The position numbers and the translations under genes were made by a program. Under the pieces are notes generated by a model, which saw only the letters and a program-made list of their open reading frames with translations, was not told the origin of the DNA and ran no database searches. Source: Hymenobacter jejuensis (lineage in GTDB: Bacteria; Bacteroidota; Bacteroidia; Cytophagales; Hymenobacteraceae). Taken from it: a DNA stretch of 64,000 bases. Positions 51,211-59,166 of the stretch are shown one piece after another. The stretch is from positions 3,658,001-3,722,000 of the forward strand of contig NZ_CP040896.1 in assembly GCF_006337165.1 (NCBI RefSeq), read 5' to 3'. Each line of letters opens with the position of its first letter. The stretch's first letter is position 1.

Positions 51211-51798
51211 TTATTGCTTTAATTCGAAAAGAGGCAGCGGCTGTAGCTTGCTGTATTTGCCGCCCAACGAGCTAATCTCTTCTTGGTGGAGCTGCAAGTA
51301 ATTGTTGAATTGTTTGGCTGCTTGGTCATAGCGGACTCTGAAACCAACCACTTGATTATCAGTATCTTGTATTTCTTGCGTTAAGGTTTTTACGCCTTCC
51401 GTGGGCTGGCCGTTGTTGGGCAAGGCCACCGTATACAGCACATGCAACAGCGAATCTTGCGCCGAGTCGTAAGCGTCGATTTTATCCGAAGCCGCCATCG
51501 ATTGCTGGTCGTAGCGAATGCGCTTCAGGCGGTCGTTGGCGTGGGCAAGCTGCTGAAGCTGAGCGCGGTCGGTGCCGGGCTGCGATTCTAACTCGCGCAG
51601 CACTTGTTTGGTAGCCGTTACTTTGGCGTCGTCGCTGGCGATCATCTCGGCCCAGCGCGCATCCACGGTGTCGCGGAGCACGTCCAGCTGAACCTTGGCG
51701 GCCTGTGGCGAAGCGGGATCTACGGCCTTAGGAGTGCGGTTACAAGCGTCGAGGCCGGCCAAGAGCAGGAGCAAGGCCAGCGGCAAAATTTTTCTCAT
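51211..51798 (-). CDS. Helical hypothetical lipoprotein at the end of the paa operon
   Basis: The 195-residue precursor (ATG 51798; frame open to 51834) has a lipobox LAGLDACNRTP (Cys near 19). The mature part is almost all helical and charged (VDARWAEMIASDDAKVTATKQVLRELESQPG, LTQEIQDTDNQVVGFRVRYDQAAKQF, then LHQEEISSLGGKYSKL), probably a coiled coil or helical bundle. It follows paaD by 32 bases on the same strand, so it is probably co-transcribed, but nothing ties it to phenylacetate. Confidence 0.65.
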   Translation of the reverse strand: MRKILPLALLLLLAGLDACNRTPKAVDPASPQAAKVQLDVLRDTVDARWAEMIASDDAKVTATKQVLRELESQPGTDRAQLQQLAHANDRLKRIRYDQQSMAASDKIDAYDSAQDSLLHVLYTVALPNNGQPTEGVKTLTQEIQDTDNQVVGFRVRYDQAAKQFNNYLQLHQEEISSLGGKYSKLQPLPLFELKQ

Positions 51799-51830
51799 GC
51801 TGCCAATAACGTCGAAAAGGGGCAAAATAT

Positions 51831-52316
51831 TCACAGCGGTTTAAATTGTTCGAAGATTTGGCGGCAGTCGTGGCAGTAGTGCACAGCACGGCACAGCGTG
51901 GCTCCAAACGGCGTCCGCAATTCGGTGTTGTGGCCGTGGCAGCGGGGGCACTCGGCATACTCCAAAAAGTCGAGGTCGAGCACTTGGCCTTCCAGCATCG
52001 GCGGCGGTGTCAGGCCGTGCTGGCGCAAGCCGGCGCGGCCTTTTTCCGTTACCATATCCGACGACCACGCTTCCGCCAGGCTTATTTCTACCTGCACCTC
52101 CGGCACGCCGTGTGCGCGAAGGGTTTGCTCCACGTCGCGGCGCATGTAATCCATGGCCGGACAACCAGCAAAAGTGGGCGTCATGCGGACCACTACTCGC
52201 CCCGAATCCTCTACCTCCACGGCCCGAATCACCCCCAAATCCACGAGCGAAACCGTCGGGATTTCCGGGTCTTTCACCGCTTCGAGCCAGGAAAATATGT
52301 CGGCTTTGGAGTACAC
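51831..52316 (-). CDS. paaD: 1,2-Phenylacetyl-CoA epoxidase subunit PaaD
   Basis: PaaD has an N-terminal MIP18/FeS-assembly domain (DIFSWLEAVKDPEIPTVSLVDLGVIRAVEV, TFAGCPAMDYMRRDVE) that is thought to mature the epoxidase. A C-terminal zinc-ribbon segment carries ECPRCHGHNTE and VHYCHDCRQIFEQFKPL (four Cys). The 161-residue length is normal. The start is the GTG at 52316 (no in-frame ATG upstream). It follows paaC after a 36-base gap filled with a palindromic element. Confidence 0.9.
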   Translation of the reverse strand: MYSKADIFSWLEAVKDPEIPTVSLVDLGVIRAVEVEDSGRVVVRMTPTFAGCPAMDYMRRDVEQTLRAHGVPEVQVEISLAEAWSSDMVTEKGRAGLRQHGLTPPPMLEGQVLDLDFLEYAECPRCHGHNTELRTPFGATLCRAVHYCHDCRQIFEQFKPL

Positions 52317-52330
52317 GGGTAATGGTTTTA

Positions 52331-52355
52331 GAAGTAATTGATAATCAGATACTTA
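52331..52355. repeat. Intergenic palindromic element, strong copy, inside the paa operon
   Basis: Left arm 5/6 (GAAGTA), core TGATAATCA 9/9, right arm TACTTA 6/6. Read on the minus strand, it begins with the paaC stop codon TAA (52355-52353). Confidence 0.75.
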
Positions 52356-53108
52356 CCATTCGGCCGTAGGGTCGAGGCGGAATACCTCGGCCATTTCGTC
52401 GAGCAGAGGCTGTAAGTACTCAGTGTGCTGGCCCGTACGTCCGCCATATACCGGCGTAAGAGAGGCCAAATCAGGCATTTCCAACGCTGTTTGGTTGAGC
52501 ACTTTCGTGATGTTTTCCTCCCAGCGCGTCTTAATTGCGTCTTCGCCTACAAAGATGCCGTCGGCGATGATGGCTTCTTCCTGAGCAGTTTTTTCAAACA
52601 AACCCAACGCGTAAGGCAAGGTGAAATTCAGCGAGTTCTGAAGGCGCTCAATGGCTTCTTCCGTAGCCGAGCCCAACTGTTTTACCCACGTGTTGGCGTG
52701 CAAGGTGTGGTACTTCAACTCGCCTTTTAGCTTGCGGGCTACCTGCGCCAGCGGCTCGTAGCTGCTCTGTGCAAGTGCCTCAAAGCGAAGTAGTTCGGCG
52801 TGGTCGTAGAGAAAGTGACGGATCAGGCTGAAGTCGTATTCACCGATGGGCAACTCGACCAGCTGTGCGCAATGAAACTGTGGGGCATTCCGCGTGAAAG
52901 CAACCATATCTGGTTCCGCCTCGCCGAGTTGGTGCAGCAACGAGTACAGCTGCAAGCTGTGGCCCAACTTGTCCTGGGCCATCGACGAAAACGCAATGTC
53001 TTCCTCCAGAATAGGGCCTAGGCCGTTCCACTCCGAGTTGCGGTGCCCCAAGATGAGCTGGTCGTCGGCCAAGCGGTAGAGAAGGTCTTTTAGCGCGTCG
53101 GTGTTCAT
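52353..53108 (-). CDS. paaC: 1,2-Phenylacetyl-CoA epoxidase subunit PaaC
   Basis: PaaC is the ferritin-like structural partner of PaaA. From the ATG at 53108 it has 251 residues: DALKDLLYRLADDQLILGHRNSEWNGLGPILEEDIAFSSMAQDKLGH at the start, then GEYDFSLIRHFLYDHAEL and LKGELKYHTLHANTWVKQLG. The frame extends to 53267 but that part lies in the paaB gene and is not family-like. It overlaps paaB by four bases (ATGA), so the two are translationally coupled. Confidence 0.93.
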   Translation of the reverse strand: MNTDALKDLLYRLADDQLILGHRNSEWNGLGPILEEDIAFSSMAQDKLGHSLQLYSLLHQLGEAEPDMVAFTRNAPQFHCAQLVELPIGEYDFSLIRHFLYDHAELLRFEALAQSSYEPLAQVARKLKGELKYHTLHANTWVKQLGSATEEAIERLQNSLNFTLPYALGLFEKTAQEEAIIADGIFVGEDAIKTRWEENITKVLNQTALEMPDLASLTPVYGGRTGQHTEYLQPLLDEMAEVFRLDPTAEW

Positions 53109-53782
53109 GCCTGCGGAGCGTTTGACTTTTGTTCTTGTTTGAACAGTTCGATTTTGTCCATCACTTTGTACGCGATGGCGTCGCGGTATTTTTTGTCGGG
53201 CGTGGTGCTCCAGATGTCGCGATCGTCTTCGTCGGAGCGTAGGATATCGGCCGAGCGTACCACCCACACATTCACCACGGGGCGCTGTTCGCCAAACACG
53301 GCTTTGGCTACCGTCAATGCTTCTCGCGGACTCGAAGCCCGCACTTTGCCCACGTGCACATGCGCCTTGCCGCGCTTCTTGAGGTGGAAAATATCGTAGT
53401 CTTCTTCGCCGGCCGCGTAAGCGAGTTCTTCTTCCTTCGATTCAGAAACCGGCGTTGGAGTTTCACTGGCTTCGGTAGGGAGGGTGTCGTATACTGATTC
53501 TGTATCGTTCACGTAGTCAGATACTTGTACGCAACGCGTGGGCGTTACCCACATACCCGTGCAGGCAAACCGGCGGCTATACTGCTCCTTTGCAAACAGA
53601 AACGCCACGTCCAGCGATGGCGCGTGCACCGGCCCTACGTAGGCGTATGCGGTGCCTTCTTTTTTCTGGTGAAAGACCTCGTACGTCTCGAACTGGTCTA
53701 GTTCGGGCTTGTCGGGTGGGGGCGGAGGCGCATCGGGCAAAGCCAAGCGGTTGATGCGCGGATCGAGGGAGGAGAGGGACAT
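53105..53782 (-). CDS. paaB: PaaB-type epoxidase subunit with two tandem PaaB domains
   Basis: Typical PaaB is about 95 residues; this chain is 225 (ATG 53782). Two copies of the domain are visible. N-terminal copy, about 30-95: YEVFHQKKEGTAYAYVG, then SLDVAFLFAKEQYSRR and GMWVTPTRCVQVS. C-terminal copy, about 130-205: YDIFHLKKRGKAHVHVG, then PREALTVAKAVFGEQR and VNVWVVRSADIL. A Ser/Thr/Glu-rich linker (TEASETPTPVSESKEEE) joins them. It overlaps paaC by four bases. PaaB bridges PaaA-PaaC units, so a double form may act as a covalent bridge. The N-terminal copy looks more diverged in its C-terminal end. Confidence 0.85.
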   Translation of the reverse strand: MSLSSLDPRINRLALPDAPPPPPDKPELDQFETYEVFHQKKEGTAYAYVGPVHAPSLDVAFLFAKEQYSRRFACTGMWVTPTRCVQVSDYVNDTESVYDTLPTEASETPTPVSESKEEELAYAAGEEDYDIFHLKKRGKAHVHVGKVRASSPREALTVAKAVFGEQRPVVNVWVVRSADILRSDEDDRDIWSTTPDKKYRDAIAYKVMDKIELFKQEQKSNAPQA

Positions 53783-53804
53783 TTCGGTGTAAAGTTTCCG
53801 GATC

Positions 53805-53839
53805 AAGTGTCATCCAGAGCGCAGCGAATGATGACACTT
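53805..53839. repeat. Collapsed copy of the 42.25-kb inverted-repeat element, inside the paa operon
   Basis: It contains the same phrase CATCCAGAGCGCAGCGAA and then turns directly into GATGACACTT. AAGTGTCATC (53805-53814) pairs with GATGACACTT (53830-53839). It lies in the 78-base gap between paaA and paaB. Confidence 0.7.
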
Positions 53840-53860
53840 AGGTGGGTTGTGAACGAATAC

Positions 53861-54850
53861 CTACGCCAGCGGGCGCACGTACTTCGCCTTCGGCGAAAGC
53901 AAGGCGCGGCGCACCCAAGCGCCGTTTTCTTCGGCGGCGCGACGCACAGCCAAGCGCTCTTTGTTGCAAGGACCATCGCCGTTGATGACGCGCTTGAAAT
54001 CTTCCCAATCGGGCTCGGTGAACTCCCACACGCCGTCTTCGTTTTTGCGCAGCTTGGGGTCAGGTACCGTGAGGCCCAGTTCCCATATTTTGGGCACGTA
54101 CATGTCCAAGAACTGCTGGCGACACTCATCGTTGGAAGCCATCTTAACTTTCCAGCGCATCAGAATTTCGGTGTGCGTGCTCATCTTATCCGAAGGCCCG
54201 AAGAAGGTCATGATCGGCGGCCACCAACGGTTGAGCGCTTCCTGAATCATCCGGCGCTGGGTGGGAGTGCCGGTGGCAAGGTGCACGACGGCGTCGTGGC
54301 CGTACTTCAGGTGGAAGGATTCTTCGGCGCAAATCCGCTCCAGGGCCCGGCAATACGGGCCGTAGCTGCCTTTCGCATTGGCCATTTGGTTGACAATGGC
54401 ACCCGCGTCAATCAACCACGAAATCACGTTCGAATCGGCCCAAGTGAAAGCCGGATAGTTGAAAACGTTTGAATACTTGCTCTTGCCATTGATCAAATCC
54501 GACAGCATTTGCTCGCGCGTTTTGCCCAGCGTTTCAGCCGCCGAATACAACAACTGCGCATGGCCTACTTCGTCCTGCACCTTGGCCATCTGGGCCATTT
54601 TGCGGCGGAAGCCAGGCGCGCGCGTAATCCAGGTGCCTTCCGGCAACGAACCGATGATTTCGGAGTGGGCGTGCTGCTCGATCATGCGCGTGAGCTGCTT
54701 GCGATAAAGGCCTGGCATCCAATCGTTTGGCTCAATCTTCTCGCCGCGGGCAATCCGGGCTTCAAATTCGGCCAGCTTAATTGGGTCTTCGTTCTCCAAG
54801 CCAGTGGCGGCGTTGGCTGGGATGTCGTGGGTGCTTGCGGAGCCGTACAT
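53861..54850 (-). CDS. paaA: 1,2-Phenylacetyl-CoA epoxidase catalytic subunit PaaA
   Basis: PaaA is the di-iron oxygenase that epoxidises the ring of phenylacetyl-CoA. The 329-residue protein is ferritin-like, with metal-ligand segments [25 protein letters not shown] (Glu and His, about 85-110) and [19 protein letters not shown] (about 168-186), plus [13 protein letters not shown] (Glu-rich helix, about 55). The C-terminal half ([46 protein letters not shown]) is normal. It lies 24 bases after the TetR gene. Confidence 0.94.
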   Translation of the reverse strand: MYGSASTHDIPANAATGLENEDPIKLAEFEARIARGEKIEPNDWMPGLYRKQLTRMIEQHAHSEIIGSLPEGTWITRAPGFRRKMAQMAKVQDEVGHAQLLYSAAETLGKTREQMLSDLINGKSKYSNVFNYPAFTWADSNVISWLIDAGAIVNQMANAKGSYGPYCRALERICAEESFHLKYGHDAVVHLATGTPTQRRMIQEALNRWWPPIMTFFGPSDKMSTHTEILMRWKVKMASNDECRQQFLDMYVPKIWELGLTVPDPKLRKNEDGVWEFTEPDWEDFKRVINGDGPCNKERLAVRRAAEENGAWVRRALLSPKAKYVRPLA

Positions 54851-54874
54851 CGGGGGGGATTTGGGTGGGTGTCG

Positions 54875-55465
54875 TTAGGAATGAGCAAGGCCGAGCAACA
54901 ACTGGTCGGCGAGGCGATGCGCAATGTCGTCGGGGGTAAGCTTGCCATCGGGCTTAAACCAGTTGGGAAGCCAATTGAGGCTAGCCAGCAGCGTAAGCGC
55001 CGCAAAAGCCGCGTCGGGTGCGTGCAGTTCGCCCGCCTCGATTCCTTGCTGAATCAGGCGGCGAAAGTTGACTTCGTAGCGTTCGCGCAACGTCAAAAAT
55101 TCATTGCGGGCCGCTTCCGAAAGGTGGCGCCACTCGTGCAGAAACACGGCCGAAGCCGCTACGTCCAGCGTAAGCACGCGCACGTGGCTTTCGATGGCGC
55201 GGCGCAACCGCACAGCGGCCGGTTGGGTGTCGTCCTGCGTAGCGTTAGCAAAACCGGCAAAAAACTGGTCCGCCATGCGAAAGCAGATGCGGTGTAAAAT
55301 CTCCTCTTTCGAGCGAATGTGCGAGTAAATGCTGCCTGCCTCAATGCCCAAAGCGGTAGCCAACTCACGCATGCTGGTAGCTGCAAAACCGCGGGTGCGA
55401 AACAGCGCCGTGGCCGTCTGGTCAATCTGGGCTTTGCGCGAAAGAGTGGAGGCAGTGGTTTCCAT
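54875..55465 (-). CDS. TetR/AcrR family regulator of the paa operon
   Basis: 196 residues from the ATG at 55465 (METT). The N-terminal helix-turn-helix reads IDQTATALFRTRGFAATSMRELATALGIEAGSIYSHIRSKEEILH. The C-terminal ligand domain is all helical and includes LLASLNWLPNWFKPDGKLTPDDIAHRLADQLLLGL. It is the first gene of the paa unit and its own promoter carries a palindrome, so it is probably an autoregulated repressor that responds to a CoA ester. The TTG at 55480 lies in the -7 box, so the METT start is required. Confidence 0.87.
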   Translation of the reverse strand: METTASTLSRKAQIDQTATALFRTRGFAATSMRELATALGIEAGSIYSHIRSKEEILHRICFRMADQFFAGFANATQDDTQPAAVRLRRAIESHVRVLTLDVAASAVFLHEWRHLSEAARNEFLTLRERYEVNFRRLIQQGIEAGELHAPDAAFAALTLLASLNWLPNWFKPDGKLTPDDIAHRLADQLLLGLAHS

Positions 55466-55477
55466 ACAAGTTGCTAA

Positions 55478-55509
55478 CAAAGTTATGGTTCCTAACGTTC
55501 GTTAGCAAA
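55478..55509 (-). promoter_or_regulatory. Canonical promoter with TetR operator in the spacer
   Basis: On the minus strand TTTG (55509-55506), exactly 20 bases, then TAACTTTG (55485-55478), full matches to both boxes. CTAACG-TT-CGTTAG (55492-55505) is a palindrome lying entirely inside the spacer. A wider inverted pair TTGCTAAC (55471-55478) and GTTAGCAA (55501-55508) surrounds it. Transcription would start about 6 bases before the METT codon. Confidence 0.75.
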
Positions 55510-55548
55510 CCTAGGTTGCGTAATAAATACGTAGCTGCAAGCTGCACA

Positions 55549-55573
55549 TAAGCAACTGATTATAAAAAGCTTG
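55549..55573. repeat. Intergenic palindromic element, partial copy
   Basis: Left arm TAAGCA (5/6), core TGATTATAA (8/9), right arm 3/6. It lies between the tetR promoter and thiL. Confidence 0.45.
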
Positions 55574-55704
55574 TCGCCGAGATCAGGGGCAAGCTACCGC
55601 ACGAAATGGTGCCGCCAATTTCCAAACGAGAAAATATCACTCCTTTCCCCGCGTCAGCGTACGCAGGAGTTCTTTCTACCTTTGCGCCTTCACGTATGTA
55701 AGCT

Positions 55705-56736
55705 ATGAGCGATTCCATCACGCCCCTCGATAAAGTCGGCGAATTCGGCCTGATCCGCCGCATTCAACAAACCGTTACGCTTCGGCAAGCCAGCACTTCG
55801 TTAGGCATTGGCGACGACGCAGCCATTATTACGCCCGACGCCAACCACGATTTGGTCGTCAGCACCGATTTGCTGGTTGAAGGCGTGCACTTCGACCTCA
55901 CATTTTGCCCAATTAAGCACTTGGGTTACAAGGCGATAGCCGTGAACGTGTCCGATGTAGCTGCCATGAACGCCATTCCGACTCAATTGGTCGTGGGCAT
56001 TGCAGTTGGCGCCCGCTATTCGGTGGAAGCTATTGAAGAACTTTACGAAGGCATGCGGCTAGCCTGCGAAGCCTACAACGTCGACTTAGTTGGCGGCGAC
56101 ACCACGGCCAGCCGCGGCGGCCTCACGATCAGTGTTACGGCGATGGGCCAAGTGCCTCATGGGCAAGCAGTTAAGAGAGGAGGGGCCCGCCCCAACGATT
56201 TGATCTGCGTGACCGGCGATTTGGGCGGCGCATTTCTGGGCTTGCAGGTGCTGGAGCGCGAAAAGCAAGCCTACATGGCCGACCCCGAGATGCAGCCCGA
56301 TTTGGAGAAGTACACGTACGTCGTGCAGCGCCAATTGCGCCCCGAAGCCCGCATGGACGTCATCCACGAGCTCCGCGACCTCGGCGTAGTGCCAACGGCC
56401 ATGATCGACATCTCCGACGGGCTCGCTTCGGAAGTGCTGCACATCTGCCAGCAATCGGGCACGGGCGCGCGGGTGTTCTCCGAAAACCTGCCCATCGCCA
56501 ATCCCACGCTGGAAGTCGCCGCGGAGTTCAACCTCGACCCCATCATGTGCATGCTCAACGGCGGCGAAGACTACGAACTGCTGTTCACCGTCCCGCTCTC
56601 GGCCCACGACAAGCTCAAAAACCACCCCGACATCACCATTATCGGCCACATCACCGAGAAAAGCGACGGCGTTAACCTCATTACCAAAGCCGGCCAACCC
56701 GTGCCGTTGCGTGCACAAGGCTGGCAGCATTTTTAG
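55705..56736 (+). CDS. thiL: Thiamine-monophosphate kinase
   Basis: ThiL phosphorylates thiamine monophosphate to thiamine diphosphate. The 343-residue protein belongs to the PurM/AIR-synthase fold group: EFGLIRRIQQTV near the start, LGIGDDAAII (about 33), LLVEGVHFDL (about 58), NVSDVAAMNAIPTQLVVGIAVG (about 80) and VGGDTTASRGG (about 130). DISDGLASEVLHICQQ (about 235) and CMLNGGEDYELLFTV follow. A -7 match TACCTTTG (55677-55684) and a hairpin (ACTCCT/AGGAGT, 55639-55670) precede it; no TPP riboswitch motif was seen. Confidence 0.92.
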   Translation: MSDSITPLDKVGEFGLIRRIQQTVTLRQASTSLGIGDDAAIITPDANHDLVVSTDLLVEGVHFDLTFCPIKHLGYKAIAVNVSDVAAMNAIPTQLVVGIAVGARYSVEAIEELYEGMRLACEAYNVDLVGGDTTASRGGLTISVTAMGQVPHGQAVKRGGARPNDLICVTGDLGGAFLGLQVLEREKQAYMADPEMQPDLEKYTYVVQRQLRPEARMDVIHELRDLGVVPTAMIDISDGLASEVLHICQQSGTGARVFSENLPIANPTLEVAAEFNLDPIMCMLNGGEDYELLFTVPLSAHDKLKNHPDITIIGHITEKSDGVNLITKAGQPVPLRAQGWQHF

Positions 56737-56764
56737 CGGCATTGTTAACCGACTTACTTATAAG

Positions 56765-56808
56765 GAAAGAAAAAGCCCCGCTATGTGAATAGCGGGGCTT
56801 TTTCTTTC
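56765..56808. terminator. Bidirectional terminator
   Basis: Two 20-base perfect arms (56765-56784 and 56789-56808) around GTGA, between thiL and the convergent small gene. Confidence 0.88.
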
Positions 56809-56822
56809 TAAACTCAAAGGGC

Positions 56823-57197
56823 TTAGTCCTCTGGATACGGCACGAATACGAAGTTGGTAAACTCCTCATCCAACACAAACAAGCAGCAGTATTCATTTGG
56901 GTCCTTATACGTCTGCTGGAAAGCCGGTATGCCTTCTGCATTTATAATCCCTTGTTGTACAAAGAGTTCTGCGTAGGAAGCAAACACATGCCATTCCAGA
57001 TTCAAATCGTCGGCGTTCACCAGCAAAGCACCCAGCGGCACTTGCTGCCGCGCAAACACAAAAATCGGATACTTAGAAATATCGCTCTTCCGAATTTGAG
57101 AAGAAGCTTCCATCAGGGTATCCGAAACAGTGGCGAAATCCTTGGTGATGGTGCCTAGGTATTTGCCATTCAGTTCGGGGTCGTTAGCGTAATCCAT
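56823..57197 (-). CDS. Hypothetical protein
   Basis: A 124-residue soluble acidic protein: DPELNGKYLGTITKDFATVSDTLMEASSQIRK, then SKYPIFVFARQQVPLGALLVNADDLNLEWHVFASYAE and a final CCLFVLDEEFTNFVFVPYPED. It resembles conserved Bacteroidota proteins of unknown function. It is the last of a minus-strand group after rlmD and a low-GC gene (22-base gap from the preceding gene), which suggests co-transcription. Confidence 0.65.
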   Translation of the reverse strand: MDYANDPELNGKYLGTITKDFATVSDTLMEASSQIRKSDISKYPIFVFARQQVPLGALLVNADDLNLEWHVFASYAELFVQQGIINAEGIPAFQQTYKDPNEYCCLFVLDEEFTNFVFVPYPED

Positions 57198-57219
57198 GAT
57201 AAAACGGGCTTAGAGTATT

Positions 57220-57573
57220 TCATTGAAAGACAAACCATTGTCCTTCAACATTCTGGTAAATACCGATCTCTGCTACGATAGCTGGATTGTCTGAATTTAT
57301 AGGCCAGTGAATAAGATTTGCTTCGTCAAAAATTATCCGAAGCATTACGTTTTCAACATACTCTATTCTCGTAACAACCTTGGCAATTAAAGAACAAAGT
57401 CTATTTCTGTATTCTACATTTCCAAATGCAATGCTCTCATTATCACATAGAATGGAAGGCCATACGAACATGGTGAATCCGCTACCGTCGAAATCAAGTT
57501 GCAGATAATCCATTACGAACGTCACAGAACTTAGCTTTTCGCCAACTAGGTCTTTCGTTAATATTTCCTGCAT
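57220..57573 (-). CDS. Immunity-like hypothetical protein, low GC
   Basis: The 117-residue protein (ATG 57573) has an all-soluble alpha/beta layout: LVGEKLSSVTFVMDYLQLDFDGSGFTMFVWP, then RNRLCSLIAKVVTRIEYVENVMLRIIFD and a short tail VEGQWFVFQ. The pattern (two-strand start, WP, LCSLI helix, final W) recalls small widespread proteins that are often counted as immunity proteins. The base composition is visibly more AT-rich than rlmD and thiL beside it, which suggests transfer. It starts 13 bases after the rlmD stop. No toxin is nearby. Confidence 0.55.
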   Translation of the reverse strand: MQEILTKDLVGEKLSSVTFVMDYLQLDFDGSGFTMFVWPSILCDNESIAFGNVEYRNRLCSLIAKVVTRIEYVENVMLRIIFDEANLIHWPINSDNPAIVAEIGIYQNVEGQWFVFQ

Positions 57574-57586
57574 GATGCCCTCCAAA

Positions 57587-59020
57587 TCACTTCAACTCCA
57601 ATGCCACGACGTTCTCCACATGGTGCGTGTGCGGAAACATATCCACCGGCTGTACGCGCGTAACTTTGTAAGCTTCGTCAAGTAGTTCTAAATCACGGGC
57701 TTGCGTGGCAGGGTTGCAGCTCACGTACACGATGCGCGGAGCACGCATTTCGAGCAGACGCGCGACTACATCGGGGTGCATGCCGGCGCGGGGCGGATCG
57801 GTGATGACCACATCGGGGCGGCCGTGCTGGGCGATGAACTCGGCCGAGAGCACGTCCTTCATGTCGCCGGCGTAGAATTCGGTGTTTTTGATGCCGTTGA
57901 TTTCGGAGTTGAGGTACGCGTCCTTCACCGCCGACACCACATACTCCACGCCAACCACGTGCTTAGCCTGCCGGGCCACGAAATTGGCGATGGTACCGGC
58001 ACCCGTGTATAAATCATAAACCAGCTCATTGCCAGTTAGTTGGGCGAAATCGCGGGTGAGCTTGTACAGGTTGTAAGCGCCTTCGGAATTGGTCTGGTAA
58101 AACGACTTCGGCCCAACACAAAAGCGCAATCCTTCCATTTCTTCGTGGATGTAGGGCTCTCCTTTATAGCACGTTACCTCTAGGTCATGAAAGGTCTCAT
58201 TGCCCTTGTCATTGATAACGTAATTCAGCGACGTGATCTGCGGAAACTTCTCATAGACATAGTCGAGCAGCGGTTCCAGCGCGTCGTGGCGGTAGTAGCA
58301 CTGCACAATCACCATCAGATCGCCGGTAGTGTTGGCCGTACGAATGATGAGGTTGCGCAGAAATCCCGTTTGCTTTACTAAGTCGTTGAAAGGCAAATCG
58401 TTATCGCGTGTATAATCACGGATGGCCAACCGGATCGAATTGCTGGGCTCAGGCTGCAACCAGCAATGCTCCACGTCGATGATCTTGTCGAAGCGGGCGG
58501 GCGTGTGGAACCCCAGCACGCGGCGGTCAAATTCCTCGCCCGATTGGATCTGCTCGTTCGTGATCCAGCCGTTGTGGCTAAACGTGAACTCCAGCTTGTT
58601 GCGGTAATACGTGCGCTCCGCCGAAGGCAGAATCTGCGGAATCTCCGGAAGTGCCACTTTGCCAATGCGTTGCAGCGTGTCCTCGACCTGTTGCTGCTTG
58701 TATTTGAGTTGGGTATCGTAGCCGATGTGCTGCCATTTGCAGCCGCCACAGGTGCCGAAGTGCTGGCAAAACGGCTCGACGCGCAGCTCAGAGTATTTGT
58801 GAAAGCGTGTAGGCACCGCTTCAAGGAAGTTCTTTTTGGCTTTGGTGACGCGCAAGTCAACCACGTCGCCGGGCGCGACGCCGGTCACGAAAATGACCAT
58901 GTTGTTGTGGCGCACGAGGCATTTGCCCTCGGCCACCATGTCGGTAATCTCGACTTCGCGGAGTGCGTCCGCAGGGATTTTTTTCGCTGTTTTGTTCACA
59001 AGCGCAAAGGTAAGAACCAT
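57587..59020 (-). CDS. rlmD: 23S rRNA (uracil-5-)-methyltransferase RlmD
   Basis: Methylates U1939 of 23S rRNA (E. coli numbering). From the ATG at 59020 it has 477 residues. An N-terminal TRAM domain (ITDMVAEGKCLVRHNNMVIFVTGVAPGDVVDLRV) is followed by the Fe-S cysteine cluster CQHFGTCGGCKWQH (about 80). The methyltransferase core has VYDLYTGAGTIANFVARQAKHVVGVEYV (about 320) and VITDPPRAGMHPDVV (about 390), with the catalytic Cys in IVYVSCNPATQARDL. RlmCD in Firmicutes also fits, so the exact uridine is by family inference. Confidence 0.88.
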   Translation of the reverse strand: MVLTFALVNKTAKKIPADALREVEITDMVAEGKCLVRHNNMVIFVTGVAPGDVVDLRVTKAKKNFLEAVPTRFHKYSELRVEPFCQHFGTCGGCKWQHIGYDTQLKYKQQQVEDTLQRIGKVALPEIPQILPSAERTYYRNKLEFTFSHNGWITNEQIQSGEEFDRRVLGFHTPARFDKIIDVEHCWLQPEPSNSIRLAIRDYTRDNDLPFNDLVKQTGFLRNLIIRTANTTGDLMVIVQCYYRHDALEPLLDYVYEKFPQITSLNYVINDKGNETFHDLEVTCYKGEPYIHEEMEGLRFCVGPKSFYQTNSEGAYNLYKLTRDFAQLTGNELVYDLYTGAGTIANFVARQAKHVVGVEYVVSAVKDAYLNSEINGIKNTEFYAGDMKDVLSAEFIAQHGRPDVVITDPPRAGMHPDVVARLLEMRAPRIVYVSCNPATQARDLELLDEAYKVTRVQPVDMFPHTHHVENVVALELK

Positions 59021-59104
59021 TTGCCGCACGCTCAGCCCCCAATCCGAGGTTTGACCAAATGCCAACCGATCTTCTTTCTCTATGAGAAACGCTTTGGTTT
59101 GACA

Positions 59105-59142
59105 ACAAAGAGGCCATTTGCGAAAGCAAATGGCCTCTTTGT
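59105..59142 (-). terminator. Perfect hairpin terminator, probably of the type B cargo gene
   Basis: Two 17-base arms (59105-59121 and 59126-59142) around GAAA. It lies 18 bases past the stop of the minus-strand gene at 59160. Confidence 0.88.
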
Positions 59143-59166
59143 AAGACGCTTATAATCAATTAATTA
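59142..59166. repeat. Intergenic palindromic element at a stop codon
   Basis: Left arm 4/6, core TTATAATCA (8/9), right arm TAATTA (5/6). It overlaps the stop codon (59162-59160, minus strand) of the type B cargo gene. Confidence 0.6.

Noticed and set aside
51353-51361. TGATTATCA inside the helical lipoprotein gene
   Set aside because: It matches the core of the intergenic element but lies inside a coding region and lacks matching arms on both sides; likely chance.
55639-55670. Hairpin before thiL as a TPP riboswitch
   Set aside because: The conserved TPP-box sequences (CTGAGA and the GACCTGAT-type segment) are absent, and the hairpin is too short for the fold.
55560-55763. Minus-strand frame of 67 codons opposite the thiL start
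   Set aside because: Most of it is antisense to thiL and its leader; no family resemblance.
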